Assembly (NCBI RefSeq): GCF_963675165.1
Contig: NC_087387.1
Coordinates: 3,560,990-3,624,989, forward strand
Reading direction: 5' to 3'
DNA length: 64,000 bases
Source of the DNA: Halichondria panicea
Lineage: Eukaryota > Porifera > Demospongiae > Suberitida > Halichondriidae
Shown here: in pieces, positions 1 through 12,300 of the stretch
How positions within the stretch are numbered: position 1 is the stretch's first letter
Layout: every line of letters begins with the position of its first letter
Notes under the pieces: model-generated
What the model was told of the DNA's origin: nothing
Seen by the model: the letters and a program-made list of their open reading frames with translations, nothing else
Database searches by the model: none
Made by a program: the position numbers and the translations under genes

Positions 1-790
1 GCACGTGTTATAACTAGTTTATATCCCGAGGGCATAGCAACATAACACTGTCCTAGTAACACAATATAAACTGCACAAAAAAAGACAGAGACAACTCTAG
101 ACACAGCTCCATCTCTTCTCTCTGCTAGACGCCAGTATCTGCAGCGTATAAGATTGGCATGACCGACGAATGGCTTGACACAAAATTGTTGGAGTTCCAA
201 CGCTGAAATCTGCAAAACAGCCCCACCCCACTTCTGGTGCTGCAAAACAGCCCCGCCCCACTTACTGCTGTGCAAAGAAACAGCCCCACCCTACTACTCA
301 GTGAATACATGTATACGTATTTATTTAGCTGCTGGTACATGGTCTACGCTCGGCCTCATAACCAAGCCAAGAAAGCTCGCTTCTACACTGCTGCAAAACA
401 GCTCGTGCCCCCAGCAAAAAGAGCCACTTCTAGTGCTAGGGTGAAGCAGAATTGACATGCATCACGAGGTCGAGGACTAGGTCGATCTAGGAACACAGAA
501 TCTTCCACAAAATGAATCTTGGACAATTTTAAAACCTGCATGGTTGCATGGTTGCAAGAAGAAACTCCAGCTGTGCTGAACATTCATTCCTGCATGGCTG
601 GACATACTTTGATACTTGTTATTTCTCATGCGTATTAGTTTAATTTTAATTTAATTGTCTGTCTAATGCCAGAGGGGTGTTTTGTGGTTAGTGCATTATG
701 ACTTTGTGGTCAGTGCAATATGACTTTCAGCAGTGCATTATGCTGCATATTGCACTTGGCAACAACGTAGCAACGGGATATAAGGTTGAA
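1..790 (+). repeat. Repeat family M, copy 1 (5' truncated by window edge)
   Basis: This stretch matches 55326-55990 over nearly its whole length in the same orientation, with small indels. Shared landmarks are gcacgtgttata at the start, ccgagggcatagcaacataa, caagattggcatgaccgacga-like sequence near 150, the CCCCACCCCACTT runs near 215-290, and the end near gcaacaacgtagcaacggga. A shorter inverted relative lies at 62300-62640 and a fragment at 20388-20552. The short open frames here (for example 175-444) run over the CCCCACCCC repeats and match no protein I know. It is probably a non-autonomous mobile element, class unresolved. Confidence 0.6.
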
Positions 791-1018
791 TGGAAAGTTT
801 GGAGTCAGATACAGATGAAAAAAGGGCTAGCTTGTAGTATACTTCCAAAAGTGAATTAGAAAAAAGAAAAAATTGCGTTTAAAAAAAATTAATTGCGTTT
901 TATTATTAGTGCGTGCTTAATTTAGCGTTAATTACAAATTCGAAAATTAGTACCCGTTTATAATAGTAACAATAAGGTACTAAGTAAATTTGCAGGTATA
1001 CTAAGTCCCATAGTATAC

Positions 1019-1814
1019 TAGCCTCGGTCCAGGCCGATTTTTTTTTAATAGAAGGAAGTTGAAAAAAACGATCTGGTATTGATTGTATCTGGGCGTGGCA
1101 GGAACCGGAAACTAAAGCAGAGATTCTTCACATTTTGTTTCCTGTTTTTTTCTGTAATACTAAAGGTGTACGTAGAGGCATTTTACTCCCGTAAAAGTTA
1201 CAGTAATGTAGCTCCGTGTCATGTTCTCAATTTATAGCTAGCTAGCTATGGCATGCAATGCGTTGTCTTGTTTGAAGCAAGATGGCCTCACTCTCGTGGC
1301 AGAACAGGCCCAGGCTCTCAGGCTCCTGTTTGAGGGAAGGGACGTGTTTATCTGGTTCCCAACGGGGTATGGCAAGTCTCTCTGCTATATCAGTTTTGCT
1401 GCCCTTTTTAATGGACTACAAGCTAGGTAGGACCAAGGCTCCTCCTGTTGACAAAAGTGTTGTTTTTGTTAATTGTCTCTCCCCTTGTATCTCTCATCAT
1501 GAGACTCATGATTGACCAGGTCAGGAGTCTAAACAATAGAGGTGTTTCTGCTGCTATCCTCAGTAGCAATAAAGGAATCGACAAAGATTTGGTTGCCACT
1601 GCCAAAGAAGTGTCTTCTGGGAAGTATTTCCTGCTGTATACTGCCCCAGAGGCTGTTGTTGAAGACCACTGTATAGTGTTGTAGGATTCGTTTTACCACA
1701 GAGTCAATTTGTATTAAAAAACCACGCCCAGATCACGCCCAAATACAATCAATACCAGACCTAGTAGGCGACCTAGCGTTCAATTGGAGACGGATCGGCC
1801 TGGGGTCGAGGCTA
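1019..1814 (+). mobile_element. TIR transposon with 9-bp target duplication carrying a RecQ-like helicase fragment
   Basis: The element starts TAGCCTCGGTCC and ends GGGGTCGAGGCTA. It is bounded by a perfect 9-bp direct repeat, ATAGTATAC, at 1010-1018 and 1815-1823. Its inner arms are also inverted: GATTGTATCTGGGCGTGG near 1080 against CCACGCCCAGATCACGCCC and ATACAATCAATACC near 1720-1760. A 9-bp duplication is typical of Mutator-like elements. The interior holds a broken RecQ-type helicase domain instead of a recognisable transposase. A second copy lies at 43197-43745 and an isolated end at 4011-4080. The boundaries are seen directly; the superfamily is inference. Confidence 0.75.
1248..1684 (+). 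pseudogene. RecQ-like superfamily 2 helicase fragment inside transposon
   Basis: The first block (1248-1430) translates to a peptide ending in a Walker A motif, with EQAQALRLLFEGRDVFIW followed by FPTGYGKSLCY. The layout of motif 0 followed by TGYGKS is characteristic of RecQ-family DNA helicases. A second block in another frame (1448-1684) reads SPLVSLIMRLMIDQVRSL, then GVSAAILSSN and YTAPEA, matching RecQ motifs Ia and Ib. The blocks are separated by a stop and a frame change at about 1430-1450, and everything after motif Ib (DEAH box, motifs III-VI, RQC) is absent. It is a fragment and cannot encode an active helicase. A short intron between the blocks is possible. Confidence 0.65.
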
Positions 1815-1823
1815 ATAGTATAC

Positions 1824-3347
1824 CTGCTCTGAGGCACTTTTCCCATGTACTTCCCATGTAGATCTTATGCCAGATCACTGGGTGGTGGGTTGTAAGGGCC
1901 GTCCATTGAAGCAGCTCTGGATCTTGTCCTTGTCTATATGATTATTATCAACTAGGTTCAATATACATGTACAGGTCCGCTAAAAACAACTGCTACCGTA
2001 TATCTTCTAAAAATCAGACACTTTTCTGGGCAATTTTTGGGCTTTTAGTTGTTCTAACACAGCCGACACTCTGGTACTTTAATTTTTTAAATATCCAGAC
2101 AATACCTTGAAAAGTGAGATATTTCCAAGCAACTTTTTTATAAAAAGTACCCTATCAATCACTTCACCACATAATTATGGTGACTGACTATATAAGTAAG
2201 TGACCCACTTGGATGTAATTAATAGCTATAGACACTGTTTGTACATCTATAATTTAGAAGCCCAAAGGGCTGGTTGTAGTATCCCGACGTAGTGAGACTT
2301 CTACTAGCCCTGAGGGCTTCTACATCATGTGGAAACTTCCTAAACAGTACGTGTCTAAGCATTTTAGATCATAGCAACCTTGAGTCTCTAGCCAATCAGA
2401 CTTGAATGTTCTCGCTTTTGCATGTACATGTACATGATTTTCTAAGTTGGATAGAACAGCCAATCAGATTGCAGTATATACAATGTATGGCATTAGAAAA
2501 TTATGTATCGATAAGAACATTCAAATCTGATTGGCCAGATACTCATGGTTGCTATGATCTAAATTAAATGCTAAAAAATTTTTCCCGTGGGGGTATACAT
2601 TACACTTATTGTCCACTATAACTATCAATTACTTAGGGCTGTAGGTTTACGATGCCATACAATGTATATACATGTATAAGTTCTGATTCTGATGCAGTGG
2701 ACGATCTATATACAATAGATTGTAACAGGAGTACATGAATATTCATGTACTCCTGATTGTAATCATGACTTTTAATCTTATAACTCGATCTTTACTCAGC
2801 TTGAGATGCCCAGAGCTTCTGGAAGTCACACTATGCATCCATGTTTCTAGACCGCTTACTTTAAGGTACATTGTATGTTGTGTAAATTATAGGTCTTGCA
2901 TACTTGAACTTTTATTTGACTTGAGTTTAATCCGTATTGTAATACATATTTTTTTGCCTTCACAGCACACTTCACACCACCCATTTCCACGGTTTACAGT
3001 TACATTAATTTTGTACATCATTGATACTAATTTCCAGTGCATTCTGTCACACTAACTGTGTTTAAGTTTGCCCAGACATCATCGTTAATTCAAACTTTTG
3101 ACACCTTGTTTTTTGGTTTATTTTTTCACCCACGTTGGTCACACGTTTCACAACTTTAAGTTGATTTTCCCACACTGCTCAAGATAACCAAATACTAAGG
3201 TACAACCATGTGTACATGTATTTAATGTAGATGTACCTTGAGTTAGAACTGAAAATCACTGTTTGTAAATAAATAGTTACCTGTTTTTTATGTTCCGAAG
3301 CTCTGGAACAGCGTAATTTTATACTTCTGTGTTGTTTGTTATTGCAG
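1824..3347. other. Upstream region of R3HDM, no coding sequence recognised
   Basis: Apart from the family N foldback, no protein-coding block is recognisable here. The open frame at 2735-3055 is AT-rich, low in complexity and matches nothing I know. Because a splice acceptor (ttattgcag) sits three bases upstream of the R3HDM start codon, at least one non-coding 5' exon and the promoter should lie in this stretch or further upstream. I could not place them from sequence alone. Confidence 0.4.
2358..2572. repeat. Family N foldback element with about 57-bp inverted arms
   Basis: The left arm (2358-2416) contains TTAGATCATAGCAACC and CCAATCAGACTTGAATG. The right arm (2510-2572) contains the reverse complement: CATTCAAATCTGATTGG and GGTTGCTATGATCTAA. 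The middle carries a second inverted motif (CCAATCAGATTGCAGTA). Outside the left arm the family continues to about 2240 with AGAAGCCC...GGGCTTCT hairpins. Related copies lie at 30017-30545, 49895-50000 and 54165-54240. Confidence 0.6.
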
Positions 3348-3350
3348 ACA

Positions 3351-6300
3351 ATGTCATTAACACACCCTCAATCTCCTCATGGTCCGATTCTCAACCATGA
3401 GATATCCATGATGCCCAACTCCATTACACCTGTTCTAGGGCAGTCTGCCTTCATGCCAGATGCCAACCTGGAGGTACATTGTACATGTATGTGTAATTAA
3501 TTGCTAGTGAATGAATTTTGTTGTCAAAAATCAATTAGGGAAATCTAATATTCTACCCTAAGTGAATTACAGTAGAACCTCGATTATCCGGCCCTCGATT
3601 ATCCGGAACCTCGATTATCCGGCTTGACTTTTTTTATTTTATCAGATTACATAATTCATAAAATGGGCGTGTCCCTAAAATGCCATGCGCGTTGCAGTTG
3701 TTACCATGGAGACATGCCTGCTTTTCTTTTGCGCATGCGCAGACAACCATGTGACACTGCTGTTCATCAATAAAGTGGGTGGATCAAGGCGTGGTTTATC
3801 TATTCGATTATCCGGCATATTCACTTATCCGGCCTGCTTCTGGAACCAAGGTGTCCGGATAATCGAGGTTCTACTGTACTTTTGTATATGTAATTGCCAT
3901 ACACCATAAATGTACTTTGTCAAACAAAATATACATGTATCTGCAGATTTTGATTGTAGCCCTGGCTATGAGTTATTATGTTTTGGTATGCGCATGTGCA
4001 AGCGAGGTGTTAGCCTCGTTCCCAGGCCGATTTGTCTCTAAAATAACGCTAGGTCGACAACTAGGCCTGGTATATGGGCGTGTCTTAAATTAATATCTGA
4101 AACACAGCTAGAGAAATGACAAGATAATACATGTAGTATGCAATCTATGTCTAGGTAGATCAAGCTAAATGGCCTCCAAGTTACTTGTCTGCAGCAACTG
4201 GTAGCACAGAGGAACCATACAAAATCTCCCTTCAACTGCAGTGGACAGCTTGGACCTGATGCTCATTGAGGGAGGCCTTCTTGCTCAACTTCTTATTTGA
4301 CACAACTTGATAGCTACTTACTTAGCGCTTTCTTCAAGACATAATTTGTAACATGGAGTTATTTTTGTGATTACGGTAGCTTTTACGTTTATTGACAAAG
4401 GCAGCTTTTATCATGGGTGTTAATCAAGTAAATACGGTACATGTATTCGCAGAATTTTTGGGCTGCAGAAATTTCTAGCTATACGATAGTTCAGCTCTGC
4501 ACTAGAACGCTAGCTATTGGTAGCTGCTGCAAGAATGAGAAGAGAGCTGCAAGGCTCTGATTTTAGACTTGAAGTTTTGGCATCGATCGTACAACAATCG
4601 TGGTCGATCATTACCCACCCTTCGAGTTTCCCTGTGATTCTAGATTCTTCCTGCATGCAGCAAAATTAATCAATGCACAAATGTTCATAATGTGTGCATA
4701 AAAGCTATTGATAGCTTTATGTTATGTTGCTTTGGCACCTCCACCGAGGCATCAGCACCCGCGGTGCTTTCATTGGCTCTGCACTAGATTGCTATAGCTA
4801 CAACAGTGAGAATTAAGAGAGCAAGGCTCTACTGATGCAGAATGCAGCTATTAGTTTTAGACTTCGTACTTTGGGCATATCGTTTTAGCAACAATCATGA
4901 TTAATCTCTTCGCACTCTTTGAGTTTCCCTGTGATTAGCCTGGTGCAAAAATCATGATTTCGTATTAGCAATAGCTAGTAGTCATGTAGCTTTGACACAT
5001 CCACCGAAGCATCAGCACCAACGGTGCTTTCATTTACTGACGTTTTGTTAGATGTTTCCCTAGATTCCGTGGAGTGAGTATAAGCGTTTATGCGTATGCC
5101 CACAGTCACCTATGCAATCGATGCGTGTACCAGGCGCACTTTTCTCCTTCTGTGTTTGGGAACAAGACTACCTTAATCCTCAACCATTTTTGGACAATAC
5201 CATGTATACTGTCGTCTCCCTTCATGTTTAAACTTGTGCAGACAGGCAAATATTCATGTAGCTAAGCTTGCAGTAATTATCAGTCAAGAGTTCATGTACG
5301 TTGGTTTGTCAATTTGTTTGTCCAGCCTAAAATAACTCTTCTCAGTCGGCCCCAGCAATCAATAGGTGGTGCTGTTGATCCATCCATAGCTGGGCTCGTG
5401 CCACCAAGAACCCTGGAAAGGTACATAATTTCAATCTTCAGAGAATTTTCAATTTGCTTTGTTTTGCAGCTTTGCCGCCACAGGGTTTGCAGGAAGAGCT
5501 GCCAGAGGTACATATAGGTTTGCTGTCGTACACATTTAGCTTCTCTGTCTTTGCATGTACATATGTTTGTTCTGGATCTCATGATCGTGTGTACCAATTT
5601 TACATATTAACCAAATTTGGTTGCAGGCGATTACTTTGACACAGAAGACCCATCTGTTAATCTTCATGATTTTATCATCAACTCCATGCAAGTTAGTTAC
5701 TCGTTATCCCTGTACTTAGCACACTTTCATGATTATGCCTCGAGGCGTAGCGATTACTTTGACCTCTAAAAAAAACTTGAAGTTGTACTTGTTGCTTACT
5801 ATAAGCCAGCTTCCATGCTCATACAACACTCTAAAGGTTATTATACATGTAGATTCATGTCAACAGCCGAGGGTTAGCACTTCAGTACTCTGCATGTACA
5901 CTGCCAGAAGCAGCCCTTATGAAATCTGACCTAATTGCAGTGATCCACCCCTTTTTTATTATTATTCGAAATGCAAAATACAATGTACTTATTGTTCTCC
6001 ACATGTACTGTATGCCATTTTCTTGTGAGAAATGTTCATTAAGCTCTCTTACAGTCCCAGAAGAACCGGGTTGTGCTCATAAAGCTGGAAGAAGAATTTG
6101 TAAGCTATGTTCAAGATGTCAACCGTAATGAGCCATTGAAACTTCCACCGTGGGACTCCTACCACAGAATGTTGGCTCACAGGTGTAGGACTATCAAAAT
6201 ACTTTTAGAGCAAAATTAAAAGTATCGTTGTGGAAAAATAAGTCGTCATTTTATTGTGTTTTGACTTACAGAGTAGCAGCATATTTTGGTCTGGAGCACA

Positions 6301-9300
6301 ATGTTGACCCAATGGACAAGATGTGTGTTATTGTACACAAGGGACCCAACACAAGATTGTGAGTCTCAAATATGTTTAGTGTTGTTGGTTTTGCTTACAT
6401 GCACGTATGTCATTCTCACGTATGTGTATATGTATAATACCAGCTTCATGATAGAAAAAAAATTTTTTTAGTCCGCAACGACGCTTTGGAGAATGCACAG
6501 TAAAAGCTCAAGACGAGTCGGAATCTTCTGAACCTAAGCATATTCTAAAGAGGAAAGAAGTGGCTGAGGTTAATACATGCATAATTATTATACATCCTTT
6601 AAAGTGAATGCAAACTGTTACTGTACCTTGATTCACTTGGTGTTGCATGGCTTGGGTGCCAATAAGTTGCACCACGCTTATTATTTGGTAAAAGTATTTT
6701 GCACTGTGTACAAATACAAGAAGTAAGCATGTGACGTACTCTTATTACATGTACATTGTATATACAATAGCTGGAGACTATTCTTGGCTCCTCCTCTGAC
6801 CTCTCCGGTCTAAAGTCATTCAAGAGCTTTGAGGAGCGTGAAGAAGAATATGAGAGAGCCAGAGCTCGAATATTCAGCCAACAGTCACCGCTGGAAACAA
6901 AGGAACCGTCAGTTGTCTTTGACCTGGAAACACCCTCTGCTCTCACTCGCCGTAAATCTCGGTTCGTACTAGTTCTTCACAAATAAGTTTGTACGTGCAT
7001 GACTATATTAATAATACATGTTCTGGTATAATTACCGTATAGCGTGTACATTTCGAGGGAATAAATGTTCACAGTTTTCGTTGATTAAGGTTAGGATATA
7101 GTGTTTGCTCATTAATTATTCATAGAAGTGTTTGTATGAATGCAGGCAATGATCATGTTCATACTCAGCTAAAACTGTCTGTTTTTTCTCTGTGTACTAC
7201 ATGTACATGAAGAGTACAAAATAGCCATCAGAGATCCGTTGTAGACACTAGCTTATTTCTGCGCCAGTTTTCTACAGCTGCAGAGGTCATGGATGGACAT
7301 ACAAGAGCTCTATAAAAAGATATATACTTACCTTAGAGGCCAAATGTTTAGTGTAATACTTGTTCTGTCATATCTGCTCTTTTGTACTATCAATACTCAA
7401 AAATGAGCCAAAAATAAGCAGTAAAGTGAGCGCTGCAGCTCCAGTGTCTTAATTCTCTATGAAATTTTATATCTGGCCCTACCCCATACCTCGATCATGC
7501 TTAAATAGGACATGATCATCAGCTAAGAAGGTAGAAAACTGACGCAGAAGTTTTGTAGCTAGCTAAATTTGTTGTACAGAGGCTGAGCGGGAACGCCCAC
7601 TTTTCTTACCTGGGCAAAACACTACCGTATAGCTAGTAATTTTCGGGGGACAAAATATTCGTGGTTGAGCAGTATTTAGTCATTTCGTGGATATTATTTT
7701 CGTGGTTGCTGCTTGCACTGCAGGTAAAGGTAGGCAAGATCGCTTCATTTGTGGCAGCCAAAAAAATATTAATAGTAGCAGCTAGCTTCATGTACGTAGC
7801 TACTAGGTACAGGTAGCAGCTTGTTAGTACTTCACAAAGACTTTCTCGTGGCATAGTTCATGTTTATGCAGGTGAAAAGAACTTTTGATGACAAACTAAA
7901 GGTTGTTGAGCTAATAAACGCCTCTCTCGAATTGTAGCCTCCTCTTCCAGTAAAATGAAACATTTAGTAGCTGCGGCTCCTGATCAAGCATATACGGTAT
8001 CCGCACCCCTTTGTTACAGAGACTGGTCGGATAACTATATGTATGCTCGATAAGGGAATGGATAAGCCACTCCTAGTTCTGTACATGGATCCACTCACTT
8101 ATTTGTGATAAACAGCACTTAATTCATTCAGTATCATATCCCTTACAGAAATGTAAAGTGCGCTACATGTGTGCTGCGCATAAACGCTATATAAACGCTG
8201 CACACATGCACACTAGTTCTGTGCATATCCAGCATTAGTTATGCATGTATGCACAATGTATGCTGCACCTTGATATTTGGCCACATGCGCGAAACAAGTG
8301 CAGGAAGAGAGCGAACAGTAATATGCAATACGTGCACTATATGTGCGTGATATGTATGCAGACTGCATCCATGCTGCATGTATGATTTGCACACATTCTG
8401 CTTGTATGTGGCTGTGTTCATTCCACCCCTAGGCATGCATGCCACATGCAAGAAATTGTGTTTGTGCATCTATCCTGCTACCATTGGGAACACAGTGTTA
8501 TTTTGCGTACTTTCTAGTACACATGCCACTTGTATGCATAAAACATTAAAAGCAGCTGCACATACTGCTATGGTTACATGTGTGCCCGATGTGAGCAAAT
8601 TGCATACATGCATACTTATGTATGTAGCATGTGTATGTGGCATGTGTACAATTCAATTCCACATTTTGGCTACGTGTGCCTGATATAAGCAATCTGCATA
8701 ATTTATATGCACAAAAATTGTATGTTGCATACGTGCAGTTAAAGCGCAACGGCTTGCACTCTTAGTGCAACCATCCCGCGCTCTACCTATGTGCTGCACT
8801 TAAAGCAACATGTGTGTAGCACATGTGCTGCGCTTAATCATTTTTGTAAGGGATGTGCCATATAATTACCGTATACCGTACGGCATCCCTTTGCGAATGA
8901 GCCAGATCAGTAGAAAATTTGACCCTTTGCGATGTAACTATTGCGTTCTGGCGAGGGTTGTGTACCATACCATTTTAGGTTTTTGCGATTTTATTGTTGC
9001 GAAGTGATCAAAGTTTGCAATGTTTGATGTTTGCAGAACATTTTAGTAGTACGGTAGCAGGAAACGTTCACTAAATGGCTCGAGAGCCCCCAGAAGAAAT
9101 GTTTGCGGCTGTAGTAGTCGCGTTTGAATGCCAACACCCACCAACAAGTTTTGCGTGCAAAATACCGATGTTTGGTAACTTCTACCCTTTTTAATTTTCG
9201 TGACGAAACAAAAAACGCGGAAATTTCCCACTACACAGTATATGCACATGTATACATGTAGATACAAAAGGAATCCCAGGCACGTAGGGGGCCACAGGTT

Positions 9301-12300
9301 GTAATAGTATAGTCCGGATGAGTCACTCACCTGGCTGCCAAATCACTGCATTTACAGCGTGGATGTCCTCCAACCAACCACCTGCAACGTTGGCTATAGC
9401 TAGTTAGCTCTACACGTCTTGAATTCAAATCTGATTCTACATGCGTCCACTACAACCCTTCCATACAAACCCAGAGGAGGCTGGAACCACTTAGCCTTGA
9501 GGTCACTAATTGGATTTCTCCTTGCAGAGCCTAGTTGTTTGAGCCTGTAAGTTAAAAAAGTTAGGGGGGGGGGGGGGGTCAAATTTTTTTTTCGCCATTT
9601 TTGCTCAGGAGATACAATCAAAAGTTAGTGCGCTATTAGCCTTGATTCATGTGCGGCTTGTTCTCGAGGTCATCACACGCTGGCTTTGATACTTTTATGC
9701 AAAATTGACAAAAATAAAATTTGTCCCCTGCCAAAATAACATTTTAAGACACTAAAAACTGTAAGACTTAGTGACCTTAATTAGTTAAGGTCAAGTATTT
9801 CCAGCCTCCTTCAGTCTGTGCAAAACCCCAGGCTTCCTTTCTGAGTCTGCATTGATCCTTTAGTCTCAGTGTATGTCTGACATATCACTGCAACAATACC
9901 GTTCCCAAAGCCCTACCACAGCTTTGGATGAGGTTCGCATCAGTAAAACCAAATGTCAGCATCCCTGTTAGGTGCTGGTGGCTTTCATACCGTATGTACA
10001 ATTTGTACATATAGCTCTAGCTACTACTGTTTTTACGCCAGTTGTGAGACAGGTTGTTATGTACAACCAACTTTAAGCAGAGGTTTGTGCTCGTACTGCA
10101 TTGTTGCAATTACGTACCTGTGTACATAGCCATGTACAGTGTACGTAACATGTGTACTGCTCTTAATTTGTGTGTTTGTAGCTTTGATGTACTGCAATTT
10201 TTCAATTGCAGGTTTCTCCCAGCCATTATGCAGCATCGCCGAGCTGCAAGTGATACCACTGCTTTCTTGTTTAAAGGTGGACTAGCTGATTTGCTGAATG
10301 AAAGCCCAGCTGGTGATCATTCTAGCCCAAGCATCACACCAATGCTTTCACATCTCAATAAATCTACTGGTAGGCGATTGTCTTATACATTTTCTGGAAG
10401 TACATGACTGTATTGCTTGCAAGCTACTGTCTAAAATCAGTTTTCGTCCTTGATAGATGCCATATCACATACTGTTGTGTCCTGTCAAGATTTCAATCAG
10501 CCCCCAGCAAAACAGTTGTCGCCCCATCCTCCAAAGAAATTATCACAGGTACACAAGTAAACTTGTGAAATCCATAGTTGTATGTAGGTTCTTACTGAAT
10601 GATGCTGTGGAACCTCCCTGTATTAGTATCAAATCAGTGTTAGTCACAATGTAAAAATTAAGACGATTCATTGTTTTCAGTGTGTACATGTACATGTAGG
10701 TCATTTTTGTTGTTACAGCACAATGCAGTTTTGCACTCTCCTCCAAAGCTCAGCAAATCTCTTTCAGACTATCAGCCATCCCCTGCATATGAACCCAATG
10801 CGACAACTGATTTGTCTTCCGGTGCTGCACCATTTCAGTCTCTACAGGTAATTGACAGCTAATATTTTAGTTAAAATATGTTGGTGCTATGACTGAGATA
10901 AAAATAATGCACACATAGATCAAAATTTGCAGTGTAGTCATCTATTTTCTTTGTTTTGGTTAGATGTTCTCGGGGCTTACTTTGATATGTTTGCTGATTA
11001 TATACAAGACTCGATCATGATCCATACATGTACATGTAAATCCACTTTGATTTGTATGCCTGACATTCAGTGTGTTTGTATATTAATTATGATAATCACA
11101 ATGCCTCAGGAACAGCCTCACTCATAATTAGCTGTTTGTTGAGATGTACATGTATACAGGGTGGTCCAATGATGCCATCAGAGTATATGGGTCTATCTTG
11201 TTTACCCATATACATTGTATGCATACTGTATATGTGCATATATATAATTGGGTCAAATATATGCATCTATGATTACTCAATGGTGTACTGGGCATACAGC
11301 CCACGCCATCAGAGTATAATGGTCTATCTTGTAATACCCACGGCATATGGATCTATGTACATGTATAAGTGCATATATACCCATTGGTCACCCAATGGTG
11401 TACGGCGCCCATAGCCCTCTCCCAGAGCACCTATAGAACCATAGTATATGTGGCATACCAGTGGGTCACCCAGTGGTGTAAAAGCTTACTATACCCAGTG
11501 CAGCAAGCCAATACATCAAAATGTATACCCTAGTCGCAGAAGGCTAATTTTCCATATATTGTGGTTTTGAAGAATGCAATGAAAGGTCAAAGGTTGCAAT
11601 TAAATATTGGGTCTCTTCTCTCAAGCTGGTTCGTCTGGGGGTGCTATAGCTCAACCGATTTCTGTTGTGATTATAAGGAGGATCAAACTAGTGGTAGTGC
11701 ATGTATACATGTATTACCAGGGGCGCGAGAGTGAGCTCAGTTTTACATATGTACGTAAAACATAGGGCCATGTGGTGTTTTAATGAATGACCTTTTGATC
11801 CTGGAATTCCTTCTCTGGTGCAATATGCTGTACGTGTCCTCACAGATTAAGTACACTTCTTAAACAAAACAAAAAGATGTTCTTAAAATGGCTGACATAG
11901 CCAAAGAAAACAGCGTCTTGTGAGCTTTCAGTAGCCTTTTTTCTTAGTGTGGCCCTGCATATATAGTTAATAGCTACAGTAGACTGCACCTAAGCTGTTT
12001 ATTAAAAGTGTCTATTCGAGCCATGAAAATTAATGGCTACTGCGTTTCAGCTGGACTGCCAGCTCATTCTAGCTGCAAAAGATCACTAGATCTAGCTAAC
12101 AGTTTCCGTAACCTTACTGTTTATACATGTAAATGTGTATAGTCATGTAGTTTGCATTACTGGCCTCTCTTTTACAGAGTGGAGTGCCTGTCATGTACCA
12201 ACAGCAAGGGGCAATGATCGCTGACCCCAACTGGTACCCATATCAACAGATGATGGTCTATCAGGTACCTCAAGGCTATATCCCAGCCCCCCAGTACAAC

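Larger units (their letters stand above)
6962..10211. other. Large R3HDM intron 8 filled with transposons
   Basis: A 3.25-kb intron between the SUZ exon and the next exon, against about 100-bp introns nearby. It contains a TTAA-type element (from 7089), a family C MITE end (7613 onward), a TGCATG-rich TIR element (8139-8854), a family S MITE (about 8868-9054) and a G-run near 9565-9578. Between about 9060 and 10200 I recognise no gene and no further complete element. Confidence 0.6.
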
